Shown here in pieces: positions 63,575 to 64,000 of a stretch of DNA of 64,000 nucleotides. The notes below the pieces were generated by a model that saw only the letters and a list, made by a program, of their open reading frames with translations, was not told the DNA's origin and made no database searches. Origin of the DNA: an uncultured Poribacteria bacterium. GTDB lineage: Bacteria; Poribacteria; WGA-4E; WGA-3G. Made by a program: the position numbers and the translations under genes. The number at the start of each line of letters is the position of its first letter. Position 1 is the stretch's first letter. The stretch covers positions 62,001 to 126,000 of the forward strand of contig CATOTL010000001.1 in assembly GCA_951813545.1 (NCBI GenBank), given 5' to 3'.

Positions 63575-64000
63575 TTATTCAATATCCACTTCAGTGATGA
63601 TCTTCTTAACAGTTTCCGGGTCAATGCCATATTTTTCAAGGAAATACTCCCGATCGGCTTGTCCGGCTTCAAGGAAATTCTCTAATTCTTTTGTGAAGCC
63701 AGGGTTATCCTTTTCGGCTTGCTGTAGAACTTGTTTGGCTCTATCTTTTTCCAGAATGTTGTATACAGTTGATTGGCTGAGATCCGCGTAGGTTTTCTCA
63801 TTAATTCTATCGTCAAATCTTAGGTTGAAAACTGCCGTCATAAGGGTTTTATGAAGACCATTGTGTTGATTCCTATATGACATTTCTGGCGTGATTGATT
63901 TTTGACCGGTTGCGATATATTCAAATTCGGCATCTTCCCATGCGGCGAGAAATTCTTTAAGAGGATATCGGACACCAGCACCGTCTCGCTGGCCAGTATC
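63575..64000 (-). CDS. Unknown protein (partial, runs off the window)
   Basis: On the minus strand the frame is open from the window end to TAA at 63577-63575, 141 codons. It contains RYPLKEFLAAWEDAEFEYI, then ATGQKSITPEMSYRNQHNG, and continues as a helical domain (STVYNILEKDRAKQVLQQAE, then LEKYGIDPETVKKIITEVD). The internal ATG at 63883 is not needed as a start because the frame continues upstream. No family is recognised. Confidence 0.55.
   Translation of the reverse strand, partial: DTGQRDGAGVRYPLKEFLAAWEDAEFEYIATGQKSITPEMSYRNQHNGLHKTLMTAVFNLRFDDRINEKTYADLSQSTVYNILEKDRAKQVLQQAEKDNPGFTKELENFLEAGQADREYFLEKYGIDPETVKKIITEVDIE

Overview
The window looks like an accessory, plasmid-derived region of a Gram-negative environmental bacterium. 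The protein families (TolB-like and WD40 beta-propellers, dockerin-like NGDGVVN repeats, DUF5916/CBM9 proteins) and the many short palindromic repeats recall Candidatus Poribacteria (sponge symbionts) or a related lineage. That placement is an inference from family content; there is no rRNA or marker gene here. Much of the intergenic DNA is made of mobile elements, miniature elements and repeats.

Layout. 0-9 kb is a replication and maintenance block: a broken rep-like gene, a ParA ATPase with a ribbon-helix-helix partner, an iteron origin with a Rep_3 initiator, an NDT/TIR-like gene with a small basic partner, a tyrosine recombinase and a solo-tnpB element. 10.8-29 kb is a segment flanked by inverted repeats of about 2 kb. 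Each arm carries a tandem winged-helix rep-like gene with a divergent promoter-terminator unit and 21-bp repeats in its 3' end. Inside lie a BglII-like nuclease, a D12-class adenine methyltransferase, several secreted TolB/WD40 propellers and many TA-target miniature elements. 29.5-31.1 kb is a methyltransferase-endonuclease pair. 31.6-40 kb holds two DUF5916 proteins, a TPR operon, an AAA ATPase with a nuclease-like C-terminus and a frameshifted caspase/CHAT-like fragment. 40.3-41 kb is a five-copy 138-bp tandem repeat. 41.3-59.6 kb is a type III-A CRISPR-Cas locus: cas6, an array of about 81 repeats, a small tail-anchored coiled-coil protein, cas10-csm2-csm3-csm4-csm5, an inserted tnpB element, a CARF protein and a second array of about 17 repeats. 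61-64 kb holds a nucleotidyltransferase, a sugar epimerase/dehydratase, a small putative DNA-binding protein and a partial gene.

How the parts work together. Cas6 should process both arrays, whose repeats share a core. The Csm complex should bind target RNA, and Cas10 has an HD site and a GGDD cyclase site, so it probably makes cyclic oligoadenylate to activate the CARF protein. The region has up to three replication-type loci, which suggests a fused or integrated plasmid.

The least explained signals are: (1) a conserved promoter plus hairpin leader in sense orientation in front of three restriction-modification genes and nowhere else that I could find in the window; (2) a conserved divergent promoter, stem and terminator unit next to each rep-like gene, which looks like a small regulatory RNA; (3) an NDT/TIR-like gene pair bracketed by a 44-bp duplication of the integrase 3' end; (4) the coiled-coil membrane protein and the non-HEPN CARF protein of the csm operon.
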